The position numbers and the translations under genes were made by a program. From Rhodococcus sp. HM1 (lineage in GTDB: Bacteria > Actinomycetota > Actinomycetes > Mycobacteriales > Mycobacteriaceae): a stretch of 64,000 nt of DNA. Location of the stretch: positions 45,509 to 109,508 of the forward strand of contig NZ_JALPTB010000014.1 of the NCBI RefSeq assembly GCF_023218075.1, given 5' to 3'. This document shows, one piece after another, positions 52,750 through 61,610 of the stretch (within the stretch, counting starts at the first letter, position 1; every line of letters starts with the position of its first letter). The notes beneath the pieces are model-generated. The model was given only the letters and a program-made list of their open reading frames with translations. It had not been told where the DNA came from and made no database searches.

Positions 52750-53664
52750 TCAGCTTTCGACGAGCAGCTTCCGCACGGCGGCGGCATGCTCGATGGAAGC
52801 CTCCATCGATGTGGCGGCCGGGACGAGCGTGATGTTGTCCGCTCCTGCGTCGACGAACGCGCGCAGCCACTCGGCAACCTGTTCGGGTGTGCCGGCCGGT
52901 GCCAGGTGCCGGAACTTGTCCCGGGGCAGGCGGTAGAGCGCGTGCATCTGCTCGCCCACTAGGCGGTCGGCTGTGGCGGCATCGTCGTCGAGACCGCACC
53001 AGACGTTGACACCGAAAGTGCTCGGAGTGCGGTTCTCTCGGTCGGCGGCCTCGAGGATCGCGGTGCGGGTTTCGGCGAATCGGCGGGGCGTGGAGAAGAT
53101 GGCGAGCCATCCGTCGCCGTACTTCGCGGTTCGACGGATCGCGGCGTCGCCTCGGCCGCCGATGACGATCGGCACGGCCGGCTGGGGCGCGGGCAGGATC
53201 CGGGCACGTTCGAGGGTGAAGAACTCTCCGGTGTGGGTGACCTCTTCGCCGGACAGCAACGCTCGGAGAACCTCCAGTGTTTCGTCCAAGCGGCGCCCCC
53301 GGGTGCGGGGATCCACCCCGGCGTTGGAGATCTCGGAGCGGTCCTCACCGCCGACTCCCGCGCCGAGGACCAACCGGCCCGGGGCGAGTTGCGAGATGGT
53401 CGAGATCTGGCGTGCGGCGAGCATCGGATGCCGCAGCCCCAGCAGATAGACACCGATGACGACGGAGAGCGTGTCGTGGGCCGCGAGCACCGACGTGGCG
53501 GAGACCATCCCGTCGAAGCCGGTACCGCCGTGGAAACTGATGTGGTCACCCACCGTGATGTGGTCCAGCCCGGCATCGGCGGCGGAAGTGAGCAGTCGCC
53601 GCCGCGCGAGCGGGTCCGGGACCAGCAGGGAGTCTGTGACCGACAGACCGACGCGGAGCACCAT
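52750..53664 (-). CDS. LLM-class (F420-dependent type) oxidoreductase
   Basis: A 304-residue luciferase-like monooxygenase/F420 oxidoreductase. Seen are ADAGLDHITVGDHISF, LGLRHPMLAARQISTISQL, RLVLGAGVGGED and VIGGRGDAAIRRTAKYGDGW. GAAAGGG precedes the ATG at 53664. In mycobacteria and rhodococci such proteins mostly use coenzyme F420 to reduce or oxidise organic substrates; an FMN enzyme is also possible. A TGGACTGACC operator-like site lies 21 bases upstream of the start, so it may belong to the GntR regulon. Confidence 0.85.
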   Translation of the reverse strand: MVLRVGLSVTDSLLVPDPLARRRLLTSAADAGLDHITVGDHISFHGGTGFDGMVSATSVLAAHDTLSVVIGVYLLGLRHPMLAARQISTISQLAPGRLVLGAGVGGEDRSEISNAGVDPRTRGRRLDETLEVLRALLSGEEVTHTGEFFTLERARILPAPQPAVPIVIGGRGDAAIRRTAKYGDGWLAIFSTPRRFAETRTAILEAADRENRTPSTFGVNVWCGLDDDAATADRLVGEQMHALYRLPRDKFRHLAPAGTPEQVAEWLRAFVDAGADNITLVPAATSMEASIEHAAAVRKLLVES

Positions 53665-53684
53665 TTCGACCCTTTCAGTAGCTA

Positions 53685-53695
53685 TGGACTGACCG
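53685..53695. promoter_or_regulatory. Candidate GntR operator TGGACTGACCG
   Basis: A ten-base match to the site at 4330. It lies in the 322-base gap (53665-53986) upstream of the LLM gene. The gap also holds a short ACAD-like scrap near 53800 (LYGGTDEITKALVA) and a terminator at 53921-53958. Confidence 0.45.
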
Positions 53696-53920
53696 TAAGG
53701 CCAAAAGGTGCTCGTGGCAAGTGCCTCTTTCGGACGGAAGCAGGTCGAGCTCATCGATATCAGCGGCATCGCCATGTCCGAGGTTGCCGTTGTCGCCGCT
53801 CTACGGCGGTACCGACGAGATCACGAAGGCGCTGGTAGCGTGCTGGCTTCCAGCCGGTCGGCGCGCCGCATGCGCCTGGCCGGAACCTTTGCGGCTGTCC
53901 GCCATCGCGCACTTGCGTCG

Positions 53921-53958
53921 GACCTGGGCCCACATCTCGACGGATGAGGGCCCAGGTC
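53921..53958 (-). terminator. Hairpin terminator of the 58161-53987 operon
   Basis: GACCTGGGCCC and GGGCCCAGGTC form a perfect 11-base stem with a 16-base loop, starting 29 bases after the stop at 53987. Confidence 0.7.
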
Positions 53959-53986
53959 ATCGCACACATGATGTGCAGCATCCTTC

Positions 53987-54502
53987 CTAGAGCAACTCGT
54001 CGATGCTCCGGAGCCGACCGTGGTCGGCCTCGAACCCGAACGGCGCATACCAGGATCGCTGGAAGGCCAGAAGCGGACGGGAGGATTCGACGACCCACCG
54101 GCCCAGTGCTCGGCGGACGTCGTCCGAAAGCGACTCGTCCTGCACGACCGTGCTCACCGTGGTGGCGAGAGCGCTGGCCAACTCGATGAGCTCGGTGGTG
54201 CCTGTGGACGCGCACTCGCGTGCGGTCCTGCCGGCATCGATGTGCTCGGCGAGGGTGGCGGTCGCCGCGGTCGCCGACTGGGGCAGCCGCGCCAGCAGAC
54301 CCTCGGCCATTCGGAGATACTCGCCGAGTTCGAACCGGGACCGTTCGTGGATCCGGTAGATCCGCGTACCCAGGAATTCCAGGTAGTCGACGACGAGGGG
54401 GAGTTGCTCGGAGGCAAGGGGATCGGACCGGTCCACCGCCGGCGCGACGCCGTCGAGCAGGGATTTGCGCAGAGCGCCGAGAGTGTTGCGCGAGTGATCC
54501 AT
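53987..54502 (-). CDS. Small helical protein of unknown function
   Basis: A 171-residue, Ala/Leu-rich, mostly helical protein without recognisable motif, signal peptide or membrane segment. Its ATG overlaps the TAA of the APH-like kinase gene by one base (TAATG), so it is translationally coupled to it. It is the last gene of the operon MFS, CrtC-like protein, kinase. Acidic and Arg-rich helices such as FELGEYLRMAEGLLARL suggest a helical bundle, perhaps a partner of the kinase. I do not recognise a family. Confidence 0.7.
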   Translation of the reverse strand: MDHSRNTLGALRKSLLDGVAPAVDRSDPLASEQLPLVVDYLEFLGTRIYRIHERSRFELGEYLRMAEGLLARLPQSATAATATLAEHIDAGRTARECASTGTTELIELASALATTVSTVVQDESLSDDVRRALGRWVVESSRPLLAFQRSWYAPFGFEADHGRLRSIDELL

Positions 54503-55722
54503 TACAGCACCTCGTTCAGGAGAGTGTTCAGCTCGTCGGCTGCGACCGCAGCCATGCCCTTGACCCGGCACAGGACGACGTCCTGATGTGACTTGCCCAG
54601 CTTGGCGACCCGGTGCGCCGAGGCCAGGGTGGAGACCACGATCTGATACGCGTTGAGGATCTTGTAGAAGGTGATCTTCTTCGGATCCACGGCCAGACCG
54701 GTGGCGTCCTCGTAGCGTCGGTAGAAGTCATCTTCGGGGACCAGTCCACACACCAGGTAGCGGCCGTCCTCGTCGTAGTGGCCGAAGGTGGACTGCGTGG
54801 TCCACGCGAGGTCGCGGTGCCGGTCACCGAGATGGCCGCGTTCCCAGTCGAGCCAGGCCGTGATTTCGAGGGTGGATTCGTCGTAGAGGAAGTTGCCGCT
54901 GCGGTAGTCACCGTGGACGATGCCGACGTGGTCGAGCACGGGCAGGTGGTGACGCATCCACTGCTCGGCCACGTCCATGAGCGGCAGGTCCTCCGCTCGG
55001 TCCTCTTCCCACGTGCGCCGAGCTTGGTTGAGGAGCCACCACGCCGCGTCGTCGGTTCCGATCCGGGGTCGGCTGAGGCTGGTGAACGTCGTTGCGGACA
55101 GATCGAAGGTGTGGAGGGTCGCCAGAGAGGACATGAACTGGTCGGCGAGTGGCTCGCGGGCACCCGGGCCGAAGTTGGTGCCCAGACCGCTGATCTTCCC
55201 GGTGGTGGTCGTCGACGGTTTGGTGACTCCGGAGACGTAGGAGTAGATCAAGGCGGGTTCGGGAAAGAATTCCCCCTCGACGTCGATGAAGTGAGGACGG
55301 GGGACGGGGACCGTGCCTTGCACGGCGCCGACGAGCTCGAACTCACGGAGCCGGCTGGTGGCATTCGACCCTTCGGCGGGGTCCATCCGGACCACCATCC
55401 GTTCGCTCGCCCAGGACTCGGAGTCCTTGCGGTGCAGGGTGAATCCCATCTGAATCTTGGACACACCGCCGGTGAACCATCGTGTGTCCGACACCCGGAA
55501 GGGGTCGTCGATGTGGGTGGAGAGGAAGAACTCGACGCACCGGACGAACTCGTCGAGGTCCATCCGTCGGTACGGGCCGAGCGCGCGGCGCTTCATCTTG
55601 CGGGTCAGTGTCCGATCGACTTCGGGCTCGGTCGGATACAGCGCGCGGAGATGTTCGATTTGGGCGTCGGTCGGGTCGTCGGCCCAGTCTCGGTCGGGCA
55701 GGGGCAGGGTTGCGCTGGTCAT
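54502..55722 (-). CDS. APH-fold phosphotransferase, second copy
   Basis: A 406-residue kinase-like protein. WFTGGVSKIQMGFTL forms the nucleotide loop, RMVVRMDP the Lys/Arg strand, IVHGDYRSGNFLYD the catalytic loop and AWLDWERGHLGDRHRDLAW the metal site. An N-terminal 60-residue helical extension is additional to the APH domain. It begins 12 bases after the CrtC-like gene, with AGGAG. It is more divergent than the APH protein at 21363. Likely substrate: a hydroxylated acyl-CoA or other alcohol of the pathway; antibiotic resistance is unlikely here. Confidence 0.8.
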   Translation of the reverse strand: MTSATLPLPDRDWADDPTDAQIEHLRALYPTEPEVDRTLTRKMKRRALGPYRRMDLDEFVRCVEFFLSTHIDDPFRVSDTRWFTGGVSKIQMGFTLHRKDSESWASERMVVRMDPAEGSNATSRLREFELVGAVQGTVPVPRPHFIDVEGEFFPEPALIYSYVSGVTKPSTTTTGKISGLGTNFGPGAREPLADQFMSSLATLHTFDLSATTFTSLSRPRIGTDDAAWWLLNQARRTWEEDRAEDLPLMDVAEQWMRHHLPVLDHVGIVHGDYRSGNFLYDESTLEITAWLDWERGHLGDRHRDLAWTTQSTFGHYDEDGRYLVCGLVPEDDFYRRYEDATGLAVDPKKITFYKILNAYQIVVSTLASAHRVAKLGKSHQDVVLCRVKGMAAVAADELNTLLNEVL

Positions 55723-55734
55723 TCGAGATTGCTC

Positions 55735-56724
55735 CTACTTCTCGCGGCCGTGGCGGGACATCCGCTCGGCCAGGTAGTCCAAGCCGAAGATGTCCCCCAT
55801 CTCGCCGTAGCCGACGGCGGTGCCACGCTCGTATCGGAACAGTGACTGGTAGCAGACGTGGGACGGGTTGAACGTGTACCACGGGTGGCCCGCGATCGCG
55901 CTGCCGAAGAACTCGTGCTTCTTGCCGCGGACGTCGGTGGCGGTGATGTGGTTGCTGAACGCGAGCATGTCGACGCGCTCGGCTCGAATTGTCCCGTCGA
56001 TCAGGCCGTGGACTTCGCCGTGGTCGACGACGTAGCCGAAGCGGATCTTGTCGTAGAACACTTGTCCGCGTTCGATCCGCATCGGGACGGCCATGTGCAT
56101 GGCGAATTCTTCACCGAAGTTGATCGAGACCCACGAAACCGAGCGGGTGCCGATTTCGGGGCGGGGTCCCCAGCTGTGGTCCATTCCCTCGTAGGATTCG
56201 ACCTGGTAGGTCTTGCCTCGCAGTTCCAGCTCGCCGCGGATGCGGCCTTTGACTTCGAAGTGGCCGTTCTCCCATTCGTTGCCTTTGCGTGGATCGTTCG
56301 ATGTGGCTCGATCGATGTCGAGCAGTGGGTTCTGGTTCGGGTCGTGTGGGTCGAACGGGTCGTGGAGTCCCTCGAAGGTGAGGTCGAAACTCGCTGCGCC
56401 GAGGGCATTCTTGTATTGCATCCGGTAGTTGCGTGGACCGTCCGAGGAGACGGTCAGGCCGTTCTCCAGGGAGTAATTGCTGAACGATTCTGGGCAGGGT
56501 AGGTGCATCTGAGGATCGGTGAAGTCGACCTCGTAGGGTTGGCGGCAGAAGCCCTGTCCCAGGATGACCGAGGAGAGGGTGACGCCGAGGTTGGGGCGGG
56601 CCAGCACGTAGGCGTTGCCCAGGATTCCTGCCTCGGGGACGGAGATGATCAGGACGGTGGTTTCGGTCCAGGTCCGGTCGGTGAGGTCGCGGGGATGGAA
56701 TTCGGTATCGGTGTAGTGGATCAC
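55735..56724 (-). CDS. CrtC/hydroxyneurosporene-synthase-like beta-barrel protein (DUF7064/DUF7065 type), second copy
   Basis: A 329-residue protein starting at a GTG with GAGGA six bases upstream. The family motif is EGMDHSWGPRPE, followed by WVSINFGEEFAMHMAVPMRI and FDLTFEGLHDPFDPHDP. It is a distant paralogue of the 32254 protein, which has RDRSRGVR at the same place. It sits between an MFS gene and an APH-like kinase gene. Function is unknown; isoprenoid hydratase-like folds are the nearest known relatives. Constant linkage to transporters points to the first steps after uptake. Confidence 0.6.
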   Translation of the reverse strand: MIHYTDTEFHPRDLTDRTWTETTVLIISVPEAGILGNAYVLARPNLGVTLSSVILGQGFCRQPYEVDFTDPQMHLPCPESFSNYSLENGLTVSSDGPRNYRMQYKNALGAASFDLTFEGLHDPFDPHDPNQNPLLDIDRATSNDPRKGNEWENGHFEVKGRIRGELELRGKTYQVESYEGMDHSWGPRPEIGTRSVSWVSINFGEEFAMHMAVPMRIERGQVFYDKIRFGYVVDHGEVHGLIDGTIRAERVDMLAFSNHITATDVRGKKHEFFGSAIAGHPWYTFNPSHVCYQSLFRYERGTAVGYGEMGDIFGLDYLAERMSRHGREK

Positions 56725-56772
56725 AGGTTTCCTCGTGTAGGGGAATTCGGGAGAACCGATCGGTCGGTTGCG

Positions 56773-58161
56773 TCAGTCATTCTGGAGTTGAGCAGTTTTC
56801 GTACTATTCGGTGTGGTGGCCGGGAGAGTCTTGGAGAGCGCGATCATGAGCACACCCCCGATCCCGAGGACGATCGCGCCGACGAGGAAGGAGACGCTGT
56901 TGCCGGTCTCGCCGGGGAACGCGTCGCGGATGACGCCGAACATGTACGGGGAGACGAATCCGCCGATGTTGCCGATGCTACTGATCAACGCGATTCCGGA
57001 CGCGGCGGCCGCACCGGAGACGACTTTCGGGGCGGTGGTCCAGAACGTCGGGATGGTGGCCATCGCACCGACCGTTCCGATGCAGATCGCGATGGCGGCG
57101 ACGAGCGGACTCGACGATACGGTGGCCGCTGCGACCACCCATCCGCCCGCACCGATCAAACTGGGAACAGCGAAGTGCCACATACGTTCCTGGGTTCGGT
57201 CCGAACTCCGGGAGATCACCACCATGGCAATTCCGGTGAAGATGTACGGTACTGCAGCGATGTAGCCGATGCCGGTCGTGCCGACGGTGCCGCCGGTCAT
57301 CTCCTTGATGATCGAGGGGAGGAAGAAGCCCATGAGGTAGATGGGCACGACCATCGAGAAGTACACGGCCGAAAGCGCAAGCACCCGGCTGTTTTTCAGG
57401 CCGTCCGTCCACGACGAGTGGCCGTTTCCGTCCCCGGTGACGCCGGAATTCTCCCGGCGGATCGTGTCGGTGATCCATTGCGCTTCCGAAGCGTCGAGCC
57501 ACCGGGCATCGCCCGGCTCGTTCGGGAGGAACTTGATGATCACCGCGGCGAGGAGCAGGCAGGGTAGTCCCTCGGCCAGGAACATGAATTGCCATCCGTG
57601 AAGACCCCACGGGTGGAACGACATGAGAGTGCTCGTCAGAGGAGAGCCGATGGCCGAGGCGACCGGGATGGCAAGGAAGAAGAGTCCGAGGATTCGCCCA
57701 CGGTTCGCGGACGGTACCCAGCGGGTGAGGTAGTACACCACGCCGGGTAGCAGGCCCGCTTCCGCGGCACCGAGCAGGAACCGCATGCCGTAGAACATCC
57801 AGACGTTGTCGACCAGTGACATCAAGGAAGTCACCAGGCCCCACGTCACCATGATGCGGGCAATCCAGATTCGGGCGCCGACCCGGTGAAGTGCGATGTT
57901 GCTCGGGACCTCGAAGAGTACATACGCGATGAAGAAGATGCCGGCGCCCAGACCGAAGGCAGCCTCGGAAAGGCCGAGGTCCGCCTGCATTTCGAGTTTG
58001 GCCACGCCGATGTTTGTGCGGTCCACGTAACTGAGCAGTGCGCCGAGAAACAGCATCGGAACGATCCGGAACGAGATCTTCCGCGAAATGGTGGATTCCG
58101 GACTCGGGGGACCGGATTCGTAGGGTTGTGCGGCGGTGTTCTGCCGGCGGTGGTTGTCCAT
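56773..58161 (-). CDS. MFS transporter (anion:cation symporter family)
   Basis: A 462-residue carrier with about twelve membrane segments. FLGALLSYVDRTNIGVAKL and MRFLLGAAEAGLLPGVVYYL are signatures of the ACS family that imports phthalate, tartrate, 4-hydroxyphenylacetate and related acids. The ATG at 58161 is supported by an upstream AGGT; 46 further open codons lack a start signal. It is the first gene of the operon with the CrtC-like protein, kinase and helical protein. It probably imports an organic acid whose catabolism involves those proteins. Confidence 0.87.
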   Translation of the reverse strand: MDNHRRQNTAAQPYESGPPSPESTISRKISFRIVPMLFLGALLSYVDRTNIGVAKLEMQADLGLSEAAFGLGAGIFFIAYVLFEVPSNIALHRVGARIWIARIMVTWGLVTSLMSLVDNVWMFYGMRFLLGAAEAGLLPGVVYYLTRWVPSANRGRILGLFFLAIPVASAIGSPLTSTLMSFHPWGLHGWQFMFLAEGLPCLLLAAVIIKFLPNEPGDARWLDASEAQWITDTIRRENSGVTGDGNGHSSWTDGLKNSRVLALSAVYFSMVVPIYLMGFFLPSIIKEMTGGTVGTTGIGYIAAVPYIFTGIAMVVISRSSDRTQERMWHFAVPSLIGAGGWVVAAATVSSSPLVAAIAICIGTVGAMATIPTFWTTAPKVVSGAAAASGIALISSIGNIGGFVSPYMFGVIRDAFPGETGNSVSFLVGAIVLGIGGVLMIALSKTLPATTPNSTKTAQLQND

Positions 58162-58334
58162 GGTCACCTGAACCTTCTGAGGTGTAGGTCGCGGAGGGGC
58201 TGATACCCCAGCGGAAGTGACGACGTCACCGCGAACCATAAGAAGGCCCGGAACGACGAAACAACGACATCTTCGGCTCCATCCGGTATGCCGGGACACG
58301 AGCCGACTGTCGGGGTCGACAGGGTGGTTCTGCG

Positions 58335-59753
58335 ATGTGCTTGTTGTTCAACGACGGATGCAGTAGAGCGCGTCCCGCGACACAGCCCGGGGTCGGGGCG
58401 CAGAACGTGGGATTCGCAGGGTCTGCGACGTTGTCTTCGGGAACCGAGCCCACCCTCGATGCCCAGGAGTGGTCTACATCACCTGTGGCGGTCGAGTGTT
58501 CCTCGGCAGGCGGGGATGCTCTACAACGACAGATCGTGACCAAAGACTCGGATCGCACGCAATTGGCTGCCGGCCCCGACGGTGGTGATGGGCACTCGCC
58601 CGGGCCCGCATTCGAGGTCTTCTGTGCCCGGTTCGCACATCGATTCCCGCGCGTCGAACCGCGCCGGCGGATGTGGGCTTATGTCCACGGACTCTTGGGC
58701 GATATCGAGCGCAAGAACGGGTGGACCCTCGCGGAGGCGGCGGGCGAGGCCGGCCCGGAGGGGATGCAACGGTTGCTGAACGCAGCATCGTGGGATGAGG
58801 ATGGCGTACGCGACGACGTGCGTGACCTGGTGGTCCAGTTGGTCGGTGATGTCTGGCAGGGCCTGCTGATTGTTGGCGACCTGTATTTCCCGAAGCGAGG
58901 CGACCGGTCTGCCGGGGTGGCGCCCTGGGTATCGAAAACCGAAAGGACAAGCAACGCCCAGACCGGGATCTTCCTGGCGTACGCATCCCAGAAAGGGTGG
59001 GGCCTGATCGACCGGGAGCTGTACCTGCCGAGAGAATGGACGGACCATCGGGACCGATGCCGTGCGGCCGGCATCGACGACTCGGTGGGGTACCGGAGCC
59101 CGGCCGATCTAGCCGAGACAATGCTCGGCCGAGCTCTCGACGCAAACGTGCCGTTCGCCTGGTTCACTGCCGGCGTCCTCTATGGGCGAACGGAGAAACT
59201 GCGGCGATCACTGGAGGAGCGGAGCGTCCCGCATGTCCTCGAGATTCCGGGCGACTGCCGCGTGACCACGGCACACCTGCAGGTCTGCACGGCCCGCGAG
59301 GTGATCGACGAGTTGTCGGAAACGGTATGGCACAGGCTCAGCCACGGCGACGAGCTGACGGGACATCGTGTTCGAGACTGGGCGGCAGTGGACCTCCACA
59401 GGTCGGGACGACAATTCGGGAACTGGCTCCTCGCCGGACGATCGATCACCGACCCGTCCGACATCGCCTACTACCTGTGCTTCGGCCCGGCCGGCTGCAT
59501 CCTGTCCGAACTCGCCCGAGTCGCCGAGGGACGGTCGGCAATCGAGAAGTGTCTCCGAGTCGCCCGAAAAGAAGCCGGTCTCAAGGACTATCAGGTCCGC
59601 GGATACCGGGCGTGGTACCGACACGTCACCTTGTCGATGGTCGCGGCGACGTACCTGTTGATCCGGCGCGGGAAGGACGTGGGCCGCGATGACGACTTGT
59701 CGCGTGTACGGCCGGTTCGTTCCCGGCCGAGCGCGGTGGCGCCGTGGTGGTGA
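58335..59753 (+). CDS. IS701-type transposase homologue with altered catalytic residues
   Basis: The region from about residue 95 is clearly IS701-like: RFPRVEPRRRMWAYVHGLL, ERKNGWTLAEAAGE, GMQRLLNAASWDEDGVRDD, FLAYASQKGWGLIDRELYLP and IAYYLCFGPAGC. The first catalytic Asp (usually VDETGF) reads VGDLYF with Gly181, and the second (usually TGDEVYG or TADEAYG) reads TAGVLYG with Gly280. The Glu of the R-x3-E motif is kept (RSAIEK, Glu404). The frame is intact, so this is either a recently inactivated or a domesticated protein. A GTG at 58536 is an alternative start giving 405 residues, the usual family length. No terminal repeats were found. Confidence 0.75.
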   Translation: MCLLFNDGCSRARPATQPGVGAQNVGFAGSATLSSGTEPTLDAQEWSTSPVAVECSSAGGDALQRQIVTKDSDRTQLAAGPDGGDGHSPGPAFEVFCARFAHRFPRVEPRRRMWAYVHGLLGDIERKNGWTLAEAAGEAGPEGMQRLLNAASWDEDGVRDDVRDLVVQLVGDVWQGLLIVGDLYFPKRGDRSAGVAPWVSKTERTSNAQTGIFLAYASQKGWGLIDRELYLPREWTDHRDRCRAAGIDDSVGYRSPADLAETMLGRALDANVPFAWFTAGVLYGRTEKLRRSLEERSVPHVLEIPGDCRVTTAHLQVCTAREVIDELSETVWHRLSHGDELTGHRVRDWAAVDLHRSGRQFGNWLLAGRSITDPSDIAYYLCFGPAGCILSELARVAEGRSAIEKCLRVARKEAGLKDYQVRGYRAWYRHVTLSMVAATYLLIRRGKDVGRDDDLSRVRPVRSRPSAVAPWW

Positions 59754-61117
59754 AACGGCAGGTATGAGGTGGAGTCGGTTCGATCCCTCCCCAGCGGCGA
59801 GGAAGGTCCGAGCGGCAACGCCGGCCCCGCAACGTCAGATCTGATATGGATAGCTCCCTCGCGAGGCCAATCCTTGTTCGACGCCAACGCGATTGAGGTT
59901 TGAACCGGCGACGACTGAGTAAGGCGGATGCGGGGCATCACCGTGTGGTGCGTAACCGCGGGCCTCGTCAATCCTGGCTCCATTATTGATTTCCCCTTGA
60001 ACTCGGTGTCGCACTCCCGATCTAGCTCGTCAAGGCTCGGCCTGGTGTCGGGGTTCGGGACCTCGGAGGGCGCGGCCAGGGGTGTGGTGTGTGCAGGGTC
60101 GAGTCCATGGCTTGGCACGGTAGCGAAGGAGATGGGGTTCACGGAGTGGATGAGCCCCCGAGAGGGTGTGCTGTCGGCGGCGGTGTGGGCGGGGTGTCGA
60201 CCCGCTACCTGCTCTGCGGGACTGTCTGGGTCACGCTGTGCACCGGACAGCGCGGGGGTGCGGACGGTTCGGCTGCGGCCGGGCCGGTGGATCGAGGAGT
60301 GGGATGTACGGAGTGTGGAGGAGCCGGGAGCATTTCTCGGTGCCGGGATCGAATCCGGCCGCGACCTCGGTCGACGTGCACGTCCTCGCCGATGCCGCGC
60401 GCCGTGACCGCGGTGCTGGGCGGGGGCCGGCGCCGGTCATCGCTGAACTGGTCGTCCGGCGGTTGGCAGTTGATGTTCTTCGTCGAACCGGACCGGTTGC
60501 GGGAGATCACCCGCGGGCAGGGCCGCAAGTACGAGGGGGTGCGCGCCGGCTGGCTGCGCTGGTCTTCGACCATGCGCGCCGTTCCTCCGGTGGCGGAGAC
60601 CAGTACTCCGACAGTCGATCTCGACACTCCCGTATCGCGAACCCGGCCGGAACCATGGTGATACCCACCGATGATGCGCCGTCGCTCCAGCCGCGTACCG
60701 ACCCCGGGGTACCTCGAGATCCCGGTGCACTCGACGGCACCACGACCCACACGGTCATGAAAGACATCCACGGCTGGGTTGCCCATTAAGACGTTTGCCT
60801 CTCCCGCCCGGACAGAGGTACGGGGATCGGGTCGCCCGCAGCTGCCGACACCCCACCCCTCCTACCAGCGGCCCAACCCTTATCCCGGCGGGCGGGAAAC
60901 CCAGCAGGAGACAGGGAATCGACGCAGCTAGATCCGCTGAAACACCTTCGCGCTGCGCGCGGCTCGAGGGCGTCCCGTGGGCGGGGTGTTCCGTTGCCGG
61001 GGTAGCTGGCCGTGCGAGTCCGGCCCGGTGTGATTACGAGCTCTTGCGTAGCAGCCCGGTCACTGACCGATACCTCGACAGGCCAGGTTGAGCAGCGGTG
61101 CAGGCAGAGCCCGAGGT
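59754..61117. other. Region without supported gene
   Basis: About 1.36 kb between the transposase homologue and the toxin-antitoxin pair. Several overlapping frames are open at 60089-60789, but none has a ribosome site, family motif or convincing composition. I see no tRNA, no repeat array and no clear insertion-sequence ends. It is probably decayed mobile DNA. Confidence 0.5.
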
Positions 61118-61135
61118 GATACTATTTGGTATATC
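61118..61135. promoter_or_regulatory. Palindromic promoter element of the toxin-antitoxin operon
   Basis: GATACTATTTGGTATATC is an imperfect palindrome that includes a -10-like TACTAT. It lies 22 bases before the antitoxin ATG. Antitoxins commonly bind such sites to repress their own operon; that binding is inferred here. Confidence 0.5.
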
Positions 61136-61157
61136 CCCAGTTGAGGTGGTGAAGACG

Positions 61158-61610
61158 ATGTCGGTGGCGTTCGAGAAGGACATCGAGCGGCAACTGCGTG
61201 CGATCTCCCCGCGCGCGGAACTGGCGCAGCTCGGGAAGATCCGCGCCGTGCTTGCCGCGTCCGAGGCCGGATGGTCACAGCGTGAGATCGCACGTCGTGT
61301 GGGGGTGGAGCAGCCGGAGATCAGCCGGCTGCTGAAGAAGGCCCGCCTGCGGCCGGAGGTCCGGCAGCGCACCCCTCGTGAGGTGATGCTGCGGTACGCG
61401 GTCGGCGAGCTCACCCATGAGCAGATGATGGACGAGCTCGAGCACTGGGACTACACCTTCGGGGGCCCACCCGAGGACGATCCTGCCGCCGACGTGTATG
61501 TGCGCGGCAGCTGGGATCAGATCGAACGGGCCGGGGATCTGCTCTCCGATGACGACTATCAGCGCCTGCTGGAGGTTACCGCGGCGCGGCGGGCGGCGAG
61601 CCGCCGCTAG
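61158..61610 (+). CDS. HTH-domain antitoxin of the zeta-toxin pair
   Basis: A 150-residue protein with a helix-turn-helix at about residues 25-60 (LAASEAGWSQREIARRVGVE, QPEISRLLKKARLR). An acidic C-terminal half follows. GAGGTGG lies eight bases before the ATG at 61158; a GTG 20 codons earlier would include the promoter palindrome. Its TAG overlaps the toxin GTG by one base (TAGTG), so antitoxin and toxin are translationally coupled. It is not an epsilon-type antitoxin; DNA-binding antitoxins of this kind are typical for actinobacterial chromosomal zeta-like pairs. Confidence 0.75.
   Translation: MSVAFEKDIERQLRAISPRAELAQLGKIRAVLAASEAGWSQREIARRVGVEQPEISRLLKKARLRPEVRQRTPREVMLRYAVGELTHEQMMDELEHWDYTFGGPPEDDPAADVYVRGSWDQIERAGDLLSDDDYQRLLEVTAARRAASRR

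Noticed and set aside
59783..59805. tRNA T-arm-like GGTTCGATCCC
   Set aside because: The flanking bases do not pair into a T stem, and no acceptor or anticodon arms are present.
60089..60789. Overlapping open frames that might encode a protein (segment FVEPDRLREITRGQGRKYEG)
   Set aside because: No frame has a ribosome site or a continuous recognisable domain; possibly a decayed gene, but I cannot name it.
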